From: Geothermobacter sp964441925
Lineage (GTDB): Bacteria; Desulfobacterota; Desulfuromonadia; Desulfuromonadales; Geothermobacteraceae
Assembly: GCA_964441925.1 (NCBI GenBank)
Contig: CAYTVY010000141.1
Span: forward strand, 1-6,066
Direction of reading: 5' to 3'
Length of the DNA: 6,066 nt
The notes below the pieces were generated by a model. It searched no databases, was not told the DNA's origin, and saw only the letters and a program-made list of their open reading frames with translations. Positions 5,382-6,066 of the stretch are shown here, in pieces (within the stretch, counting starts at the first letter, position 1; each line of letters starts with the position of its first letter). Position numbers and translations under genes: made by a program.

Positions 5382-6066
5382 TCATGTTTTGCGGGAAGAT
5401 GGCAGGTCTCTTTTGTCCAGGATCGCTTCATACAGCCGCTTTGATTCTTCCAGAAAGTCCTGCAGCCGTTCAGGCGGAACGGTCTTGTCGTTGCGGCACA
5501 GGTTCATCCAGCCGTTTGCACACACGATTTGCCAGCCCCTCGAAGAGGGGTTTGCAAGCATCCTCAAGGTATTGTCGTCGAACAACCTGCGAACATCATG
5601 TTCATCGTCTGAATAGAGAAAATAATTTTTTGAAAATTCGGGGACGGATGTCGCCTTGACCAGCTTGTCGGCTGTTTTCTGCTCAATGATGTGTTTATGG
5701 CTATGGGATATCCGGTCAATGGGGACAAGCCTGAAGCGAGGGATGGTTTCAGATGGCAGTGGCAGGGCAAGCACGGTCACGGTATGGGTTCTTCCTTTGC
5801 TGAATGTCGATATGTAGTCGAACATGATAAATTCAAGATCATCGAGGCATCCTTTGATCATGTTTCGGATCTGTAAAAACCTGACATGGCTGCCCTGCGG
5901 TGCAAGCAGGAAAAAGGCGGGGGCTTTCTCGATGTTTCTGATGTTTTCCTGTGTGCCGGTGAGATAGCCCAGCCTTCTCGCTTCCTGCCGGACCCTTTTT
6001 TCCCGTTTCAGGTTTTTTGTGCCCAGTACAATACCGATCACGGCGATGATCGAAAAGGGTATCAGG
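5382..6066 (-). CDS. Membrane-anchored protein of unknown function (5' end outside window)
   Basis: I do not recognise a named family. The 227 visible residues start inside a hydrophobic stretch, LIPFSIIAVIGIVLG, followed by the basic KNLKREKRVRQEARR, so the protein probably has a membrane helix with the rest on the cytoplasmic side. A GTG at 6041 is inside this helix and is unlikely to be the true start; the open frame runs off the window. The soluble part has a beta-rich region around IMFDYISTFSKGRTHTVTVLA (80-100), PRFRLVP (109-115), then PEFSKNYFLYSDDEHDVRRLF (142-162) and a C-terminal GWMNLCRNDKTVPPERLQDF (185-204) with a final helix. This order recalls uncharacterised bacterial proteins in which an FDY-x-Y block is followed by an FS-x-x-Y/LF block and a C-terminal 'YR...V-P' segment. 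Composition is clearly AT-richer than the neighbours (19 of 60 G+C at 5581-5640), suggesting different origin or weak constraint. Confidence 0.75.
   Translation of the reverse strand, partial: LIPFSIIAVIGIVLGTKNLKREKRVRQEARRLGYLTGTQENIRNIEKAPAFFLLAPQGSHVRFLQIRNMIKGCLDDLEFIMFDYISTFSKGRTHTVTVLALPLPSETIPRFRLVPIDRISHSHKHIIEQKTADKLVKATSVPEFSKNYFLYSDDEHDVRRLFDDNTLRMLANPSSRGWQIVCANGWMNLCRNDKTVPPERLQDFLEESKRLYEAILDKRDLPSSRKT

Overview
The window is G+C-rich bacterial chromosome (about 75% G+C in a hand-counted stretch, 2281-2340) and carries seven protein genes, a 100-N assembly gap and one small mobile element. Gene content and protein style resemble a Gram-negative anaerobe or metal-respirer of the Desulfuromonadales type. 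That placement is an impression from the proteins, not a demonstrated assignment.

Left part (1-3286): a small-molecule-type SAM methyltransferase gene on the minus strand diverges from a plus-strand pair. The pair is an ArsP/DUF318-type membrane permease followed 22 bases later by a COG1092 (RlmI/RlmK-like) rRNA methyltransferase, probably one operon. The methyltransferase has a clear extended -10 promoter. The pair ends in a GC-rich hairpin that touches the assembly gap (3287-3386).

Middle part (3387-5159): three minus-strand genes. Reading in transcription order, a GNAT acetyltransferase is followed after 5 bases by a flavodoxin-fold NAD(P)H/FMN oxidoreductase with an iron-sulfur-like cysteine cluster. 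After about 150 bases comes a cytoplasmic cyclophilin-type prolyl isomerase (ppiB). ppiB has its own sigma70-type promoter (TTGACC-17-TAAACT), and a terminator-like hairpin lies in its leader just before the ribosome binding site.

Right part (5160-6066): between the GNAT gene and the next minus-strand gene is a 163-bp non-coding element. It has perfect 12-bp terminal inverted repeats flanked by a 5-bp direct duplication (CATCA), the hallmarks of a MITE or internally deleted insertion sequence. Beyond it lies the 3' part of an AT-richer gene for a membrane-anchored protein of unknown function, whose start is outside the window.

I see no CRISPR array, tRNA, rRNA or multi-gene defence or biosynthetic system. 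The most noteworthy items are the MITE-like element, the ppiB leader, and the atypical catalytic region of the rRNA methyltransferase.
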